DNA of 64,000 nucleotides from Flavobacterium tibetense (GTDB lineage Bacteria; Bacteroidota; Bacteroidia; Flavobacteriales; Flavobacteriaceae): positions 62,001 to 126,000 of the forward strand of contig NZ_QLST01000009.1 of NCBI RefSeq assembly GCF_003293845.1, given 5' to 3'. The position numbers were made by a program, and so were the translations under genes. The stretch's first letter is position 1. Every line of letters begins with the position of its first letter. The notes under the pieces were generated by a model that searched no databases, was not told where the DNA came from, and saw only the letters and a program-made list of their open reading frames with translations. Below, one piece after another: positions 16,800 through 25,620 of the stretch.

Positions 16800-17917
16800 A
16801 TGGGTTTGCTAAAAGTACATCGTCTTTTATTGATTCTAGAATTGAAGTTTTTCCATAGATTATGCATAGCATGATTTTCTTCTAATTCTGGAGTTCGAAT
16901 GCAAGTAGTGATGTTTTTAGCTTTGAATACATGGTAAAATTCATCAAAAATAACAGCTGTTATACCTTTGTTTTGGTATTCAGGTAAAATTCCAATAAGA
17001 TAAAAAACGACTTCCTTGGATTGTTTTTTGGCTTGTAATAAATGCCACCATCCAAAAGGAAACAATTTTCCCTTGGCTTTTTGTAAAGCATCTGCGAAAT
17101 TTGGCATTACAATCGTAAAAGCAATCATACGATCATTTTCATCCAAAATAAATTTGATATATTCTGGGTTAATAAAACCAATATGCTTCTTTTTGATATA
17201 ATCAATTTGTTCTTGTGATACAGCTACAAAAGATTGTAATTTGGCATAAGCCTCATTGAATAAATCAAACATCTGATCTACATAAGGCATTATTTCAGAC
17301 GTTTTACTGAAGTTTATGGCTTTCAGTTTGTATCGGTCACGAATCATTTTACTAGCACGAAAATAGGGTTCAGGATTTACATCAAAAAAAGAAAAAACAC
17401 TTTCTTGATACTCTTTTTCAACGGTTAAACCCAATTGTTTGAAGTGTTCTTGGTAATAGGGTTTACTATACCAAGTAATCATATTACCCATTTCATCAAA
17501 ACCTTCAGTTAGTGCACCCACTTTATCTAAATTAGAAAATCCAATTGGACCTTCCATTTGCGTTAAACCGTGTTGTTTTCCTAAGGTTTCCACTTTTTCC
17601 AATAAAGCTTTGGTTACTTCAATATCATCGATTACATCAAACCAGCCAAATCGTACTTTCTGTTTGCCTAATAAATTAACTTCATCCCAATTGATAATAG
17701 CAGCTAATTTTCCAACAATTTTATTGTCTTTGTAAGCCAAATACAAGTGACATTCCGCTTTTTGTAAGGCTGGATTTTTAGTTTTATCAAAAGTTTCCAT
17801 TTCCTCACTAATCAAAGGTGGAATCCAATTGGGATTTCCCTTGAATAGCTCAAAAGAAAATAAAACGAAATCTCTAATTTCTTTAGGAGAAACAGCTTCT
17901 TTAATGGTAATATTCAT
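16796..17917 (-). CDS. GNAT-superfamily N-acetyltransferase-like protein
   Basis: 373 residues, a long family common in Bacteroidetes. The N-terminus (LFKGNPNWIPPLISEEMETF and HLYLAYKDNKIVGKLAAIIN) and the middle (VRFGWFDVIDD, EGPIGFSNLDKVG) resemble GNAT strands beta2-beta4. A second GNAT-like half follows (FILDENDRMIAFTIVMPNF, then VFYLIGILPEYQNKGITAVI, an acetyl-CoA-binding R/Q-x-x-G-x-G/A-like loop). The substrate is unknown. Its start overlaps the stop of the upstream outer-membrane-type gene by one base, so the two form an operon. Confidence 0.75.
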   Translation of the reverse strand: MNITIKEAVSPKEIRDFVLFSFELFKGNPNWIPPLISEEMETFDKTKNPALQKAECHLYLAYKDNKIVGKLAAIINWDEVNLLGKQKVRFGWFDVIDDIEVTKALLEKVETLGKQHGLTQMEGPIGFSNLDKVGALTEGFDEMGNMITWYSKPYYQEHFKQLGLTVEKEYQESVFSFFDVNPEPYFRASKMIRDRYKLKAINFSKTSEIMPYVDQMFDLFNEAYAKLQSFVAVSQEQIDYIKKKHIGFINPEYIKFILDENDRMIAFTIVMPNFADALQKAKGKLFPFGWWHLLQAKKQSKEVVFYLIGILPEYQNKGITAVIFDEFYHVFKAKNITTCIRTPELEENHAMHNLWKNFNSRINKRRCTFSKPI

Positions 17918-18882
17918 TAGTCTTGGAATTCGTCTTTACGTTTTTTAGCTTCTTTTTCGCCTTTCTTCTTCATTTTTTTGTCCATCTTGCTGCCATTGTC
18001 TTTTTCCATTTTCACTTCTTCATATTGGTCAGCAAAACGCCAAGAAAAACCTACACCAAAGTTGAAAATTTCAGGAGTAGCTTTCATGTTTTTACCCAAT
18101 GAAGCATCAATTTGCATGTTTTTATCAAACAAGAAAGCCGCACCAACACGGAAAATCCCATCGGAATAATAATCGCCACTATAACCTTGATTTTCAATAA
18201 AACCCGACCATTGTGCATTGAAACCTCTAGTAAGAGTTAAAACGTAATTCAAACTTGCAAAATCAGTTCCAATTTTATCATAAGTAATATTAGTTACCAA
18301 AACCCAACGTCCTCCAAAATGATTTTGAGCAATTGCAGTAACTTTCGGACTCACAGTTGGTTCTTCAATATTGGCTGGTGCGTAATTAAATGGATTGTTT
18401 CCAACACCAAAGTTCGCTCCAGCATAACCCGCAACCGCTGGTAAAAACTGTCTCCATTTGAATTTTTTATTGGCTTTCCAGCTGTAAACATTTACTTTTT
18501 CTTCGTAATTTTTGAATGGATCATATATTAAATATTTAGCTCCCAATGTCAATTGTCTGAAACCACTTCTGTTTTCGTCTAAAAAAGGTGAAGAAAATTT
18601 GTCATTTTGATATTGAATTTCGGCTATAACTTCCAATTCTTCTTTCCAAACGCCGTAACGCAATACTAATTCTCCCATGAAACCAGCAGCATCATAATTC
18701 AGCTTATTGTGACTTTCGGAAACTCTAGTTAATCCTGTTTCTGCTTGAATGATCTTTTTACCAACAGCAAACGCCATCATCGATTTTCCTGGACGATTGG
18801 AATTAATTTCATCAGTAAATTGGGCAAATTGGACTTGGTAAATCAATAAAAAGAAAACCAAAAGGGATTTTGAATAGCTCAT
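17917..18882 (-). CDS. Outer-membrane-type transporter/porin-like protein
   Basis: 321 residues from the ATG at 18882, which precedes a signal peptide (MSYSKSLLVFFLLIYQVQFA). Mature N-terminus FTDEINSNRPGKSMMAFAVGK, then alternating hydrophobic/polar strands with aromatic ends (GFRQLTLGAKYLIYDPF, WVLVTNITYDKIG, FRVGAAFLFDKNMQIDASLG), consistent with a beta-barrel like those in the 'transporter / putative MetA-pathway' family. The C-terminus is an unusually basic Lys-rich tail (KMDKKMKKKGEKEAKKRK). Overlaps the downstream acetyltransferase gene by one base. The cargo is unknown. Confidence 0.75.
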   Translation of the reverse strand: MSYSKSLLVFFLLIYQVQFAQFTDEINSNRPGKSMMAFAVGKKIIQAETGLTRVSESHNKLNYDAAGFMGELVLRYGVWKEELEVIAEIQYQNDKFSSPFLDENRSGFRQLTLGAKYLIYDPFKNYEEKVNVYSWKANKKFKWRQFLPAVAGYAGANFGVGNNPFNYAPANIEEPTVSPKVTAIAQNHFGGRWVLVTNITYDKIGTDFASLNYVLTLTRGFNAQWSGFIENQGYSGDYYSDGIFRVGAAFLFDKNMQIDASLGKNMKATPEIFNFGVGFSWRFADQYEEVKMEKDNGSKMDKKMKKKGEKEAKKRKDEFQD

Positions 18883-18900
18883 TTCAAATAAATTTATTTC

Positions 18901-18908
18901 CAAAAATA
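18901..18908 (-). promoter_or_regulatory. Promoter -7 box for barrel protein gene
   Basis: Minus-strand TATTTTTG, 19 bases before the ATG at 18882; supports that start over the longer frame. Confidence 0.55.
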
Positions 18909-18989
18909 GTATTTTTATCATAATTTTAAGAAACAAATATCGAGAAATAATTACTTATAGTAGTATATTTGACTTTTAAAAGGATTACA

Positions 18990-19253
18990 ATGGAAATGGC
19001 TTCTTTTACGGGGTTTATAAAAACCTTATTTTACCTTATTTTATTTTATTACGCATTCAAATTTTTAATGCGCTTACTTGCTCCGTTTTTAATGCGAAAA
19101 GCAATGGATAAAATGCAAGAAAAAATGGCGCAACAAATGCATCAGCAACAGCAGCGATACCAACAAAATTCGTATCAGGAACCTGTGAAACCATCTATGC
19201 CAAAAGAAAAGAAAAAAGTAGGCGAATACATCGATTACGAAGAAGTACAATAA
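18990..19253 (+). CDS. DUF4834 family small membrane protein
   Basis: 87 residues from the ATG at 18990; the open frame begins at a TTG 21 bases upstream. One or two hydrophobic stretches near the N-terminus (SFTGFIKTLFYLILFYYAFK, LLAPFLMRK) are followed by a Met/Gln-rich helix (MDKMQEKMAQQMHQQQQRY) and an acidic end (GEYIDYEEVQ), the pattern of DUF4834. It is conserved in Flavobacteriia upstream of the YfhO gene, with no known function. A hairpin terminator follows at 19277. Confidence 0.85.
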   Translation: MEMASFTGFIKTLFYLILFYYAFKFLMRLLAPFLMRKAMDKMQEKMAQQMHQQQQRYQQNSYQEPVKPSMPKEKKKVGEYIDYEEVQ

Positions 19254-19276
19254 GATTTTTACTACCGAATAACTTT

Positions 19277-19304
19277 AAGGATATTATTGCAATATCCTTT
19301 TTTT
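19277..19304 (+). terminator. Terminator between DUF4834 and YfhO genes
   Basis: Stem aaggatatt / aatatcctt with loop attgc, followed by a run of T. Confidence 0.8.
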
Positions 19305-19342
19305 ATTTACCTTAGCGCTTTATATCTTGATATTTCGTACCA

Positions 19343-21754
19343 ATGAAGAAAATACAACCATTTTTGCCTCACGTTTTAGCTGTTTTTGGCTTTGTTTTAG
19401 TAGCATTGATTTATTTTTATCCTGTTTTAGAAGGAAAAAAAATCTTCCAATCCGATATTGCACAATACACCGGAATGGCGAAAGAACAAAACGATTTCCG
19501 AAAGGAATTCAGCGAAGAACCGTATTGGACAAACAGTGCTTTTGGTGGAATGCCAACGTACCAATTGGGCGCTAATTATCCGCACAATTATGTAAAAAAA
19601 GTAGATAGCGTTTTGCGTTTTCTTCCAAGACCAGCCGATTATTTGTTCCTTTATTTCTTAGGGTTTTATGTGTTGTTAATGGTATTGAAAATTGATCCAT
19701 TAAAAGCTTTTTTCGGAGCTTTAGCTTTCGGTTTTTCCACATATTTGATTATTATTTTAGGTGTTGGTCACAATGCCAAAGCACACGCAATTGCTTATAT
19801 GCCAATGGTTTTGGCTGGCGTTTTATTGGTATTCCAAAGGAAATTTCTTTTAGGTGGTATTTTGACGATGATAGCCGCTGCATTGGAAATTCAAGCGAAT
19901 CACTTCCAAATGACGTATTATTTATTGCTATTGTTATTGGTAGTAACTATTTTTTATGTGGTTCAATTTGCCAAAGAAAAAGCCTTTAAAGATTTAGCCA
20001 AAGCGTTAGGAGTATTCACAATCGCTGGAATTTTAGCTATTGGTGCCAATGCAACAAATTTGATGGCAACAGCAGAATATGCCAAATTTTCAACAAGAGA
20101 TAAAAGCGAATTAACCTTTAATCCTGATGGTTCGCCAAAAACGGATAGCAATGCCATGTCGTACGATTACATCACCGAATACAGCTACGGAATTGCAGAA
20201 AGTTTGAATTTAATTGCACCGCGATTATTTGGTGGTTCAAATAACGAAGATTTAGGCGCAGATTCTGAAATGTTTCAATTCATTGTACAACAAGGTGTTC
20301 CGTCTTATGAAGCGACCAATTTGGTAAAACAAATGCCAACGTATTGGGGCGACCAACCAATTGTAGCGGCTCCAGCCTATATTGGAATTGTGGTTTTCTT
20401 CTTTTTTGTACTAGCTTTTTTTACTGAAAAACGAAAAATAAAATACATTTTAGCTACTGGAGCTTTGGTGGCTTTGGTGCTTTCTTGGGGAAAAAACTTT
20501 CCATTGGTGACCAATTTCTTTATCGATTATGTTCCCATGTACAACAAATTTAGAGCGGTTTCTTCTATTCAAGTGTTGTTAGAACTTTGTGTTCCTGCAT
20601 TGGCGACTTTAGGTTTGTACCAATTTTTCAAAATCGAAGATAAAAAGCAACAATTTGATTATTTATGGAAATCAGGAGCCATTGCTTTTGGAATTCTAGT
20701 GTTTTTATTCTTGCTAAAAGGAACGTTCAATTTCTCAGGAGCTAGTGATAGTTATTACGCACAAGCTTACGGACCAGAATTCATGAACGCTTTGAAAGAA
20801 GATAGAATGTCGTTATATAGTTCCGATGTCTTACGCGGAATGGGATTTGTAGCAGTAGTATTTGGATTATTATTTTTATACAATAAGAATACATTAAAAC
20901 CACTAACAACGCTAGTTTTAGTCGGATTTTTAATGGTGGGCGATTTATTTTTTATTGCCAAAAACTATGTAAACAAAGAAAGTTTTGTACCTGCAAGAGA
21001 AATGGATCAACCATTCCAGCCAACGCAAGCCAATGCTCAAATTCTTCAAGACACAACCGTTTTTAGAGTTTTTGAAGTCAATGGTGCCATGAATAGTGCT
21101 AGAGCATCGTATTTCCATCAGTCGATTGGTGGTTATCATGCGGCAAAACCTAGAAGAATGCAGCAATTGTTTGATTATCATATTGCTAAAAATAACGTTC
21201 GTGTATTGAACATGTTAAATGCCAAATACATCATTCAAACTAATGAAGAAGGCCAACAAATGCCATTATTAAACCAAAACGCCAATGGAAACGCCTGGTT
21301 TGTAGAAAAAGTGAAATTTGTAAGTACAGCCGATGAAGAAATAAAAGCTTTGGATAGTTTGGATACGAAGAATGAAGTAGTCATTAATTCATTAGTAAAT
21401 GATATCAAACTAAATACTTTTGTAAAAGATTCTTTAGCTTCTATCCAATTAACCCAATACCAACCAAATCATTTAAAATACGTATCAAATAATAGTAATG
21501 AAGGTTTTGCTGTTTTCTCAGAAATGTATTATTCCAAAGGTTGGAAAGCAACAATTGACGGTCAAGAAGCGTCAATTTTCAATGTAAATTACGTTTTAAG
21601 AGGTTTGCAAATTCCAGCAGGAGAACACATCATCGAATTCAAATTTGAACCAGAAGTTGTAAAAGCAGGAAGTACTATTGCGTTAATTAGCACCATTTTG
21701 ATGGTTTTACTAGTTGGAGCTGGATTGTATTTTGATAATAAGAGAACGATTTAA
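19343..21754 (+). CDS. YfhO-family integral membrane protein
   Basis: 803 residues with about 12 membrane helices (HVLAVFGFVLVALIYFYPVL at the start) and a C-terminal extracytoplasmic beta domain (from ~630; FSEMYYSKGWKATIDGQEA, LRGLQIPAGEHIIEFKFEP), the typical YfhO layout. Family marks: an acidic loop with IAQYTGMAKEQ and PYWTNSAFGGMPTYQLG, as in GT-C glycosyltransferases. In Firmicutes YfhO decorates teichoic acids; here it more likely transfers sugars onto a lipid or protein at the periplasmic face. It lies 37 bases before a cytosolic glycosyltransferase, probably in the same operon. Confidence 0.9.
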   Translation: MKKIQPFLPHVLAVFGFVLVALIYFYPVLEGKKIFQSDIAQYTGMAKEQNDFRKEFSEEPYWTNSAFGGMPTYQLGANYPHNYVKKVDSVLRFLPRPADYLFLYFLGFYVLLMVLKIDPLKAFFGALAFGFSTYLIIILGVGHNAKAHAIAYMPMVLAGVLLVFQRKFLLGGILTMIAAALEIQANHFQMTYYLLLLLLVVTIFYVVQFAKEKAFKDLAKALGVFTIAGILAIGANATNLMATAEYAKFSTRDKSELTFNPDGSPKTDSNAMSYDYITEYSYGIAESLNLIAPRLFGGSNNEDLGADSEMFQFIVQQGVPSYEATNLVKQMPTYWGDQPIVAAPAYIGIVVFFFFVLAFFTEKRKIKYILATGALVALVLSWGKNFPLVTNFFIDYVPMYNKFRAVSSIQVLLELCVPALATLGLYQFFKIEDKKQQFDYLWKSGAIAFGILVFLFLLKGTFNFSGASDSYYAQAYGPEFMNALKEDRMSLYSSDVLRGMGFVAVVFGLLFLYNKNTLKPLTTLVLVGFLMVGDLFFIAKNYVNKESFVPAREMDQPFQPTQANAQILQDTTVFRVFEVNGAMNSARASYFHQSIGGYHAAKPRRMQQLFDYHIAKNNVRVLNMLNAKYIIQTNEEGQQMPLLNQNANGNAWFVEKVKFVSTADEEIKALDSLDTKNEVVINSLVNDIKLNTFVKDSLASIQLTQYQPNHLKYVSNNSNEGFAVFSEMYYSKGWKATIDGQEASIFNVNYVLRGLQIPAGEHIIEFKFEPEVVKAGSTIALISTILMVLLVGAGLYFDNKRTI

Positions 21755-21791
21755 GATTAGATATTTTTGATTTTTGAACTTGTAATTAAAC

Positions 21792-23078
21792 TTGAACCCA
21801 ACCAAAAAAATACTCATTATCTCCTATTATTGGCCGCCAGCGGGTGGACCAGGAGTTCAGCGTTGGTTGAAGTTTGTCAAATATTTGCCTGATTTTGGTA
21901 TAGAACCGCATGTTTATGTACCAAAAAATCCAACATATCCATTGCTTGATGAGAAACTAGTTGCTGATGTTTCCGATAAAGCCATTATTGTCAAAAAGCC
22001 CATTTTTGAACCTTATGGATTGGCAGGAATATTTTCGAAAAAGAAGACCAAAAAAATCAGTTCGGGGATTATTCCGAACAAAAAGAAGCAATCTTGGGTT
22101 GAAAAAATGCTGATTTGGGTTCGTGGGAACTTGTTTATTCCTGATGCGCGCTTGTTTTGGATTCGTCCTTCGGTGCAATTTTTGAGTAAATACATTCAAG
22201 AACATCAAATTGAAACGGTAATCACTACTGGACCACCGCATAGTCTGCATTTAATTGGAATGGAATTGAAAAATCGCCATAAAATCAATTGGATTACTGA
22301 TTTCAGAGATCCATGGACCACTATTGGTTATCACGATAAATTGGAATTATCAGATTGGGCTGCGAAAAAACACAAACAGTTAGAAAAGCAAGTTTTAAAC
22401 AGTTGTGACCAAATCATTGTGACTTCACCAACGACAAAAACAGAATTTGAAGCACTGACTTCTAAACCAATTTCGGTGATTACTAATGGTTATGATGTGG
22501 AACAAATCTCCAAAAAACCATTGGATGAGAAATTTACATTGGCACACATTGGTTCGTTTTTATCGGAAAGAAATCCGAGAATTTTATGGAAAGCTTTAGC
22601 GGAATTGGTTAAAGAGAACAAAGCTTTTTCAGAAAAATTGGAATTAAAATTAATTGGTGCCGTTAGCGATTCGGTTTTGGAATCGATTCATGAATTTAAT
22701 TTAGAACGTTTTGTAAATCATTTGGGTTACGTTTCGCATGAAGTGGCGCTTCAAGAGCAGCGTTGTTCTCAAGTTTTACTATTAATTGAAATTGATTCGG
22801 AGCAAACGAATTGTATTATTCCTGGGAAATTGTTTGAATATTTAGTTTCGGAACGACCTATTTTAGCCATTGGACCAGAAAAAGCCGATTTTGCTTCCAT
22901 AATCAAAGAAACCAATACGGGAACATTTTTTACGTACGAAGACAAAGACGCATTGAAAACTCAAATATTACAGTATTTTGAAGCTTTTCAATCGCAATCG
23001 CTTCAAGTACATGCTATTGGTTTGCAAAAGTACAGTAGGAGAGTGCTCACTCAAGAATTGGTAGCTATTTTAAATTAA
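21792..23078 (+). CDS. Family 4-type glycosyltransferase
   Basis: 428 residues, GT-B fold. N-terminal domain: KKILIISYYWPPAGGPGVQR with the glycine loop, and VITTGPPHSLHLIGM. C-terminal domain: AHIGSFLSERNPR, LKLIGAVSDSV, and the nucleotide-sugar Glu region IIPGKLFEYLVSERPILAIG. It probably transfers a sugar from an NDP-sugar during envelope polysaccharide or glycolipid synthesis. The start is unusual: the only in-frame start after an upstream TAA (21783) is the TTG at 21792, immediately before the conserved N-terminus. Downstream of YfhO. Confidence 0.9.
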   Translation: MNPTKKILIISYYWPPAGGPGVQRWLKFVKYLPDFGIEPHVYVPKNPTYPLLDEKLVADVSDKAIIVKKPIFEPYGLAGIFSKKKTKKISSGIIPNKKKQSWVEKMLIWVRGNLFIPDARLFWIRPSVQFLSKYIQEHQIETVITTGPPHSLHLIGMELKNRHKINWITDFRDPWTTIGYHDKLELSDWAAKKHKQLEKQVLNSCDQIIVTSPTTKTEFEALTSKPISVITNGYDVEQISKKPLDEKFTLAHIGSFLSERNPRILWKALAELVKENKAFSEKLELKLIGAVSDSVLESIHEFNLERFVNHLGYVSHEVALQEQRCSQVLLLIEIDSEQTNCIIPGKLFEYLVSERPILAIGPEKADFASIIKETNTGTFFTYEDKDALKTQILQYFEAFQSQSLQVHAIGLQKYSRRVLTQELVAILN

Positions 23079-23110
23079 AAATCCTGCTTTACCACTGGGA
23101 TAAAACAGGA
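23075..23110 (-). terminator. Terminator after the secreted 230-residue protein gene
   Basis: Stem tcctgcttta (23082-23091) with taaaacagga (23101-23110), one mismatch. The U-run forms on the minus strand (TTTTTAA), so it ends the minus gene and may also act on the convergent glycosyltransferase mRNA. Confidence 0.65.
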
Positions 23111-23145
23111 CTTTAACAAAACTAACCAACCAACTATTTACTATG

Positions 23146-23838
23146 TTATCTTCTATTTCTTAGAGAAGTAGCTTCTCTTTCTATTTCTTTTACGTCTTCC
23201 TCAGCCATTTTTGCTTTGGTACCATCGGTGCGGTAGTAGTAGAAATCACCTTCAAAATCATCGTTGTCGAATCCGTTTGTGTTGTAATAGGTGTTGCCAC
23301 CAAAACCACCAGGATTGTACACATAACCGTGATTAAAACCATTTACTGTTCCGTAAACTGAGATAATTTGACCTCTTCTGTTGTACACAATTCTCAAATT
23401 TCCTACTTGAGTTAATGCAAAACTGTTGTATCTCATATAAACGCTTCCAGCTCTTCTAATCCTTCCAAAAGCATCGTAGTTGATAAAAACGTTGCCAATT
23501 CTTCTCACTCTTCCAAAATGATCGTGCTCAATTCGAACGCCTGCATTACTTGTTCCATGATAATTGTGAACATTTGGTGCGCCAAAAGTTGTATTGAAAC
23601 TATTTCCTCTTGGTCTATTTGGAGTTGCTGTTCTTACGGTATTGAAATCAAATTCTCCATTTGGGAAAACATAAAATTCAATGCCTCTTTCAACGAATAC
23701 AATCGGCTCAGCGTGACGATAATCTACTGGACGAAATCTTCTTCCAACATCATCAAAAACCCTTTTCTCTGATGCTTCTGCCATTCCCATTCCAAAGAAG
23801 ATTGTGAAGGCAACCAATACTTGAGTAATTTTTTTCAT
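23146..23838 (-). CDS. Secreted protein with short tyrosine/glycine-rich repeats
   Basis: 230 residues with a signal peptide (MKKITQVLVAFTIFFGMGMA, cleavage near EASE). The centre is an imperfect repeat of ~17 residues, as in GRVRRIGNVFINYDAFG, GRIRRAGSVYMRYNSF and TQVGNLRIVYNRRGQI, somewhat like a single strand of an RHS/YD beta structure. The C-terminus is Gly/Asn/Tyr-rich and ends in a charged helix (MAEEDVKEIEREATSLRNRR). I know no characterised relative. Conserved-looking and clearly exported; function unknown. Confidence 0.7.
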   Translation of the reverse strand: MKKITQVLVAFTIFFGMGMAEASEKRVFDDVGRRFRPVDYRHAEPIVFVERGIEFYVFPNGEFDFNTVRTATPNRPRGNSFNTTFGAPNVHNYHGTSNAGVRIEHDHFGRVRRIGNVFINYDAFGRIRRAGSVYMRYNSFALTQVGNLRIVYNRRGQIISVYGTVNGFNHGYVYNPGGFGGNTYYNTNGFDNDDFEGDFYYYRTDGTKAKMAEEDVKEIEREATSLRNRR

Positions 23839-23967
23839 AACACATCAATTTAAGGTTAAACAATCCAACATCTATTTTTATTCTGTTGGTTGATTAGCTA
23901 TATCCAAGTTGCGTGCCAAAAAATGAATTTCTCATGAAACAAAGTTGTTAACGATTTGTTATTAAAC

Positions 23968-23996
23968 AAAAAAGCCCAGTAAATACTGGGCTTTTT
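23968..23996 (-). terminator. Terminator after DUF2752/CCC-motif operon
   Basis: Perfect stem aaaagcccagta / tactgggctttt with an AA loop and T-runs on both strands, downstream of the minus-strand pair. Confidence 0.85.
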
Positions 23997-24016
23997 ATGA
24001 GTATGTTTCGTTGAAA

Positions 24017-24346
24017 TTATTGACCTCTTTGAGCTTCTTCCATCATTTGCATAAATTGTTCTTGCATTTCACCAATTCCAACAGTAGATAACAAATATAT
24101 TAATCTAATTACAAATACAGCACTAATTGCTAAACTCACAATATTGACAATTTTCCAAGTATTTAAAGAGCCTTTATTGTATAATTCAGGGTTTTGGATA
24201 TACATTTTTTCTGATTTGTTAGCTAAATACAAACCTATCCCAGATAAGATTACTCCCAAGATTCCGCTTGAGCAACAACATCCAATGAATGATAATAAAC
24301 CTAAAATCATTACTGCTTGTTCGTTAGGTAATTTTTGTTTTTCCAT
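24017..24346 (-). CDS. CCC-motif small membrane protein
   Basis: 109 residues. Two or three hydrophobic segments: QAVMILGLLSFIGCCCSSGI, with the three consecutive cysteines that name the family; GVILSGIGLYLAN; and IVNIVSLAISAVFVIRLIYL. The layout is similar to DUF4190 proteins. The Met/Gln-rich end (MQEQFMQMMEEAQRGQ) is cytosolic. It follows the DUF2752 gene by 17 bases on the same strand, a pairing common in Flavobacteriia. Function unknown. Confidence 0.85.
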   Translation of the reverse strand: MEKQKLPNEQAVMILGLLSFIGCCCSSGILGVILSGIGLYLANKSEKMYIQNPELYNKGSLNTWKIVNIVSLAISAVFVIRLIYLLSTVGIGEMQEQFMQMMEEAQRGQ

Positions 24347-24363
24347 GTTTTTTTAGTTTTTAA

Positions 24364-24651
24364 TTAGTTAGTTTGATTGAAAATTTTAAATAAATAGGAG
24401 CCAATAATCACCACACCATTGATAATGGCTAATGCGATAATGGCTTTATTATAGTTTCTTGATTTATTAGTAAAATGTAGGATTAACACAAGAAAAAAAG
24501 GAATCAATGTATAAATTGCGGGATAGATTATAAAGGCTTCGTAAAATTCTCCCTGAGATAAATGCGCTAATGAACGCTGTGTACCACAACCCGGGCATTC
24601 CACTCCAAAGAGTTGTTTGTTCATACAAGGCAACATTTTTTCTTCTTCCAT
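24364..24651 (-). CDS. DUF2752 domain-containing membrane protein
   Basis: 95 residues. The DUF2752 hallmark is present: GVECPGCGTQRSLAHLSQGE, with a CPxCGxxR motif next to the first membrane helix. Two more helices follow (IYPAIYTLIPFFLVLIL and AIIALAIINGVVIIGSYLF). The Cys pair could bind metal or form a disulfide, but no function is established. First gene of a pair with the CCC-motif protein. Confidence 0.9.
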   Translation of the reverse strand: MEEEKMLPCMNKQLFGVECPGCGTQRSLAHLSQGEFYEAFIIYPAIYTLIPFFLVLILHFTNKSRNYNKAIIALAIINGVVIIGSYLFKIFNQTN

Positions 24652-24829
24652 GGATAAAAAAATTGATAGACAAGTTTACGAAAAAAAATAAAGGCATCAA
24701 ATTTTTGTACTAGTATTTTGAAATTTTTGATTCCAAGTTTTAAGGTTGTCAAGATGTATTTCATATTTATTTACAAAACAAAATCCATCAAAATTGTTTT
24801 AGTTATCTTTGAAAAAAATCAATTGAAGC

Positions 24830-25006
24830 ATGTTAAAGTTTGTATCCATTTTATTGTTTTTTGGAGCTGGAATTTACGCCCTTTATGAGCAGTCAAAACC
24901 AGAACCTAACAAATTTATTATGATAGGAGCAATGGCTATTTTTATGATAGGCCTGTTCCGAATTATGAAAAAAATACCCAACAAAAACGAAGAAGATAAT
25001 GAATGA
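24830..25006 (+). CDS. 58-residue two-helix membrane protein
   Basis: The frame from the ATG at 24830 encodes MLKFVSILLFFGAGIYALYE, then a short SKPEPNK turn, a second helix (FIMIGAMAIFMIGLFRIM) and a charged tail (KKIPNKNEEDNE). Its TGA overlaps the start of the Smr gene by eight bases (shared ATGAATGA region), which indicates translational coupling and supports it as real. No named family known to me. Confidence 0.75.
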   Translation: MLKFVSILLFFGAGIYALYEQSKPEPNKFIMIGAMAIFMIGLFRIMKKIPNKNEEDNE

Positions 25007-25562
25007 AAAGTTTGAAGTAGGCGATAAGGTCGCCGTTTTAGATGAAGCAATTGAAGGTGAAGTGGTAGCGGTTAAAAATAACGAAATTTCCATAAAAACT
25101 ACTGACGATTTTGTGATGACATTTTTTGTCAACGAATTGGTTAAGTTACAGAAAATAAGTGATTTAAATAATTTGTTTTCATCTAAAAGTATAAGTGATG
25201 TTTTAAAGGATAAAAAAGAGCCTGTAAAGCGTAGTTTTACCAAAGAAAAGAAATCCAAGAAGGAAGAATTTGTAATGGAAGTCGATTTGCATATTGAAAA
25301 ATTGGTGCAAAATTTTCGTGGTATGTCCAACTTTGATATTCTCAATATTCAGATGGATACGGTGAAACACAAATTGGAATTTGCCATCAAAAATCGCCTT
25401 CCAAAAATGGTTTTAATTCATGGCGTTGGTGAAGGCGTTTTGAAGTCGGAAATCGAGTTTTTTTTATCGCGATATGACAACGTAGTTTTTCAAGAAGCAA
25501 ACTTCCAGAAGTATGGTTTTGGTGCAACAGAAGTTTACATTAAGCAAAATCCAAATCGCTAA
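24999..25562 (+). CDS. Smr-domain protein (MutS2-like C-terminal nuclease domain)
   Basis: 187 residues. The N-terminal ~60 residues form a small beta domain of the kind found in DUF2027/MutS2 linkers (FEVGDKVAVLDEAIEGEVV). A Lys-rich linker follows, then the Smr domain at ~90-187: EVDLHIEKL (the DLHG-like motif), LEFAIKNRLPKMVLIHGVG with the HGxG loop, GVLKSEIEFFL and YGFGATEVYIK. Smr domains nick DNA or cleave RNA, including collided-ribosome mRNA in some families. Which substrate applies here cannot be told. Coupled to the small membrane protein upstream. Confidence 0.88.
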   Translation: MNEKFEVGDKVAVLDEAIEGEVVAVKNNEISIKTTDDFVMTFFVNELVKLQKISDLNNLFSSKSISDVLKDKKEPVKRSFTKEKKSKKEEFVMEVDLHIEKLVQNFRGMSNFDILNIQMDTVKHKLEFAIKNRLPKMVLIHGVGEGVLKSEIEFFLSRYDNVVFQEANFQKYGFGATEVYIKQNPNR

Positions 25563-25568
25563 AAAATG

Positions 25569-25603
25569 AAAAAGGCGATAAAAAATTTTCTTATCGCCTT
25601 TTT
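25569..25603 (+). terminator. Terminator after Smr gene
   Basis: Stem aaaaaggcgataa / ttatcgccttttt around aaaattttc; also usable by the convergent lipoprotein gene. Confidence 0.85.
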
Positions 25604-25620
25604 AAAAAAGTATTTTTTGT

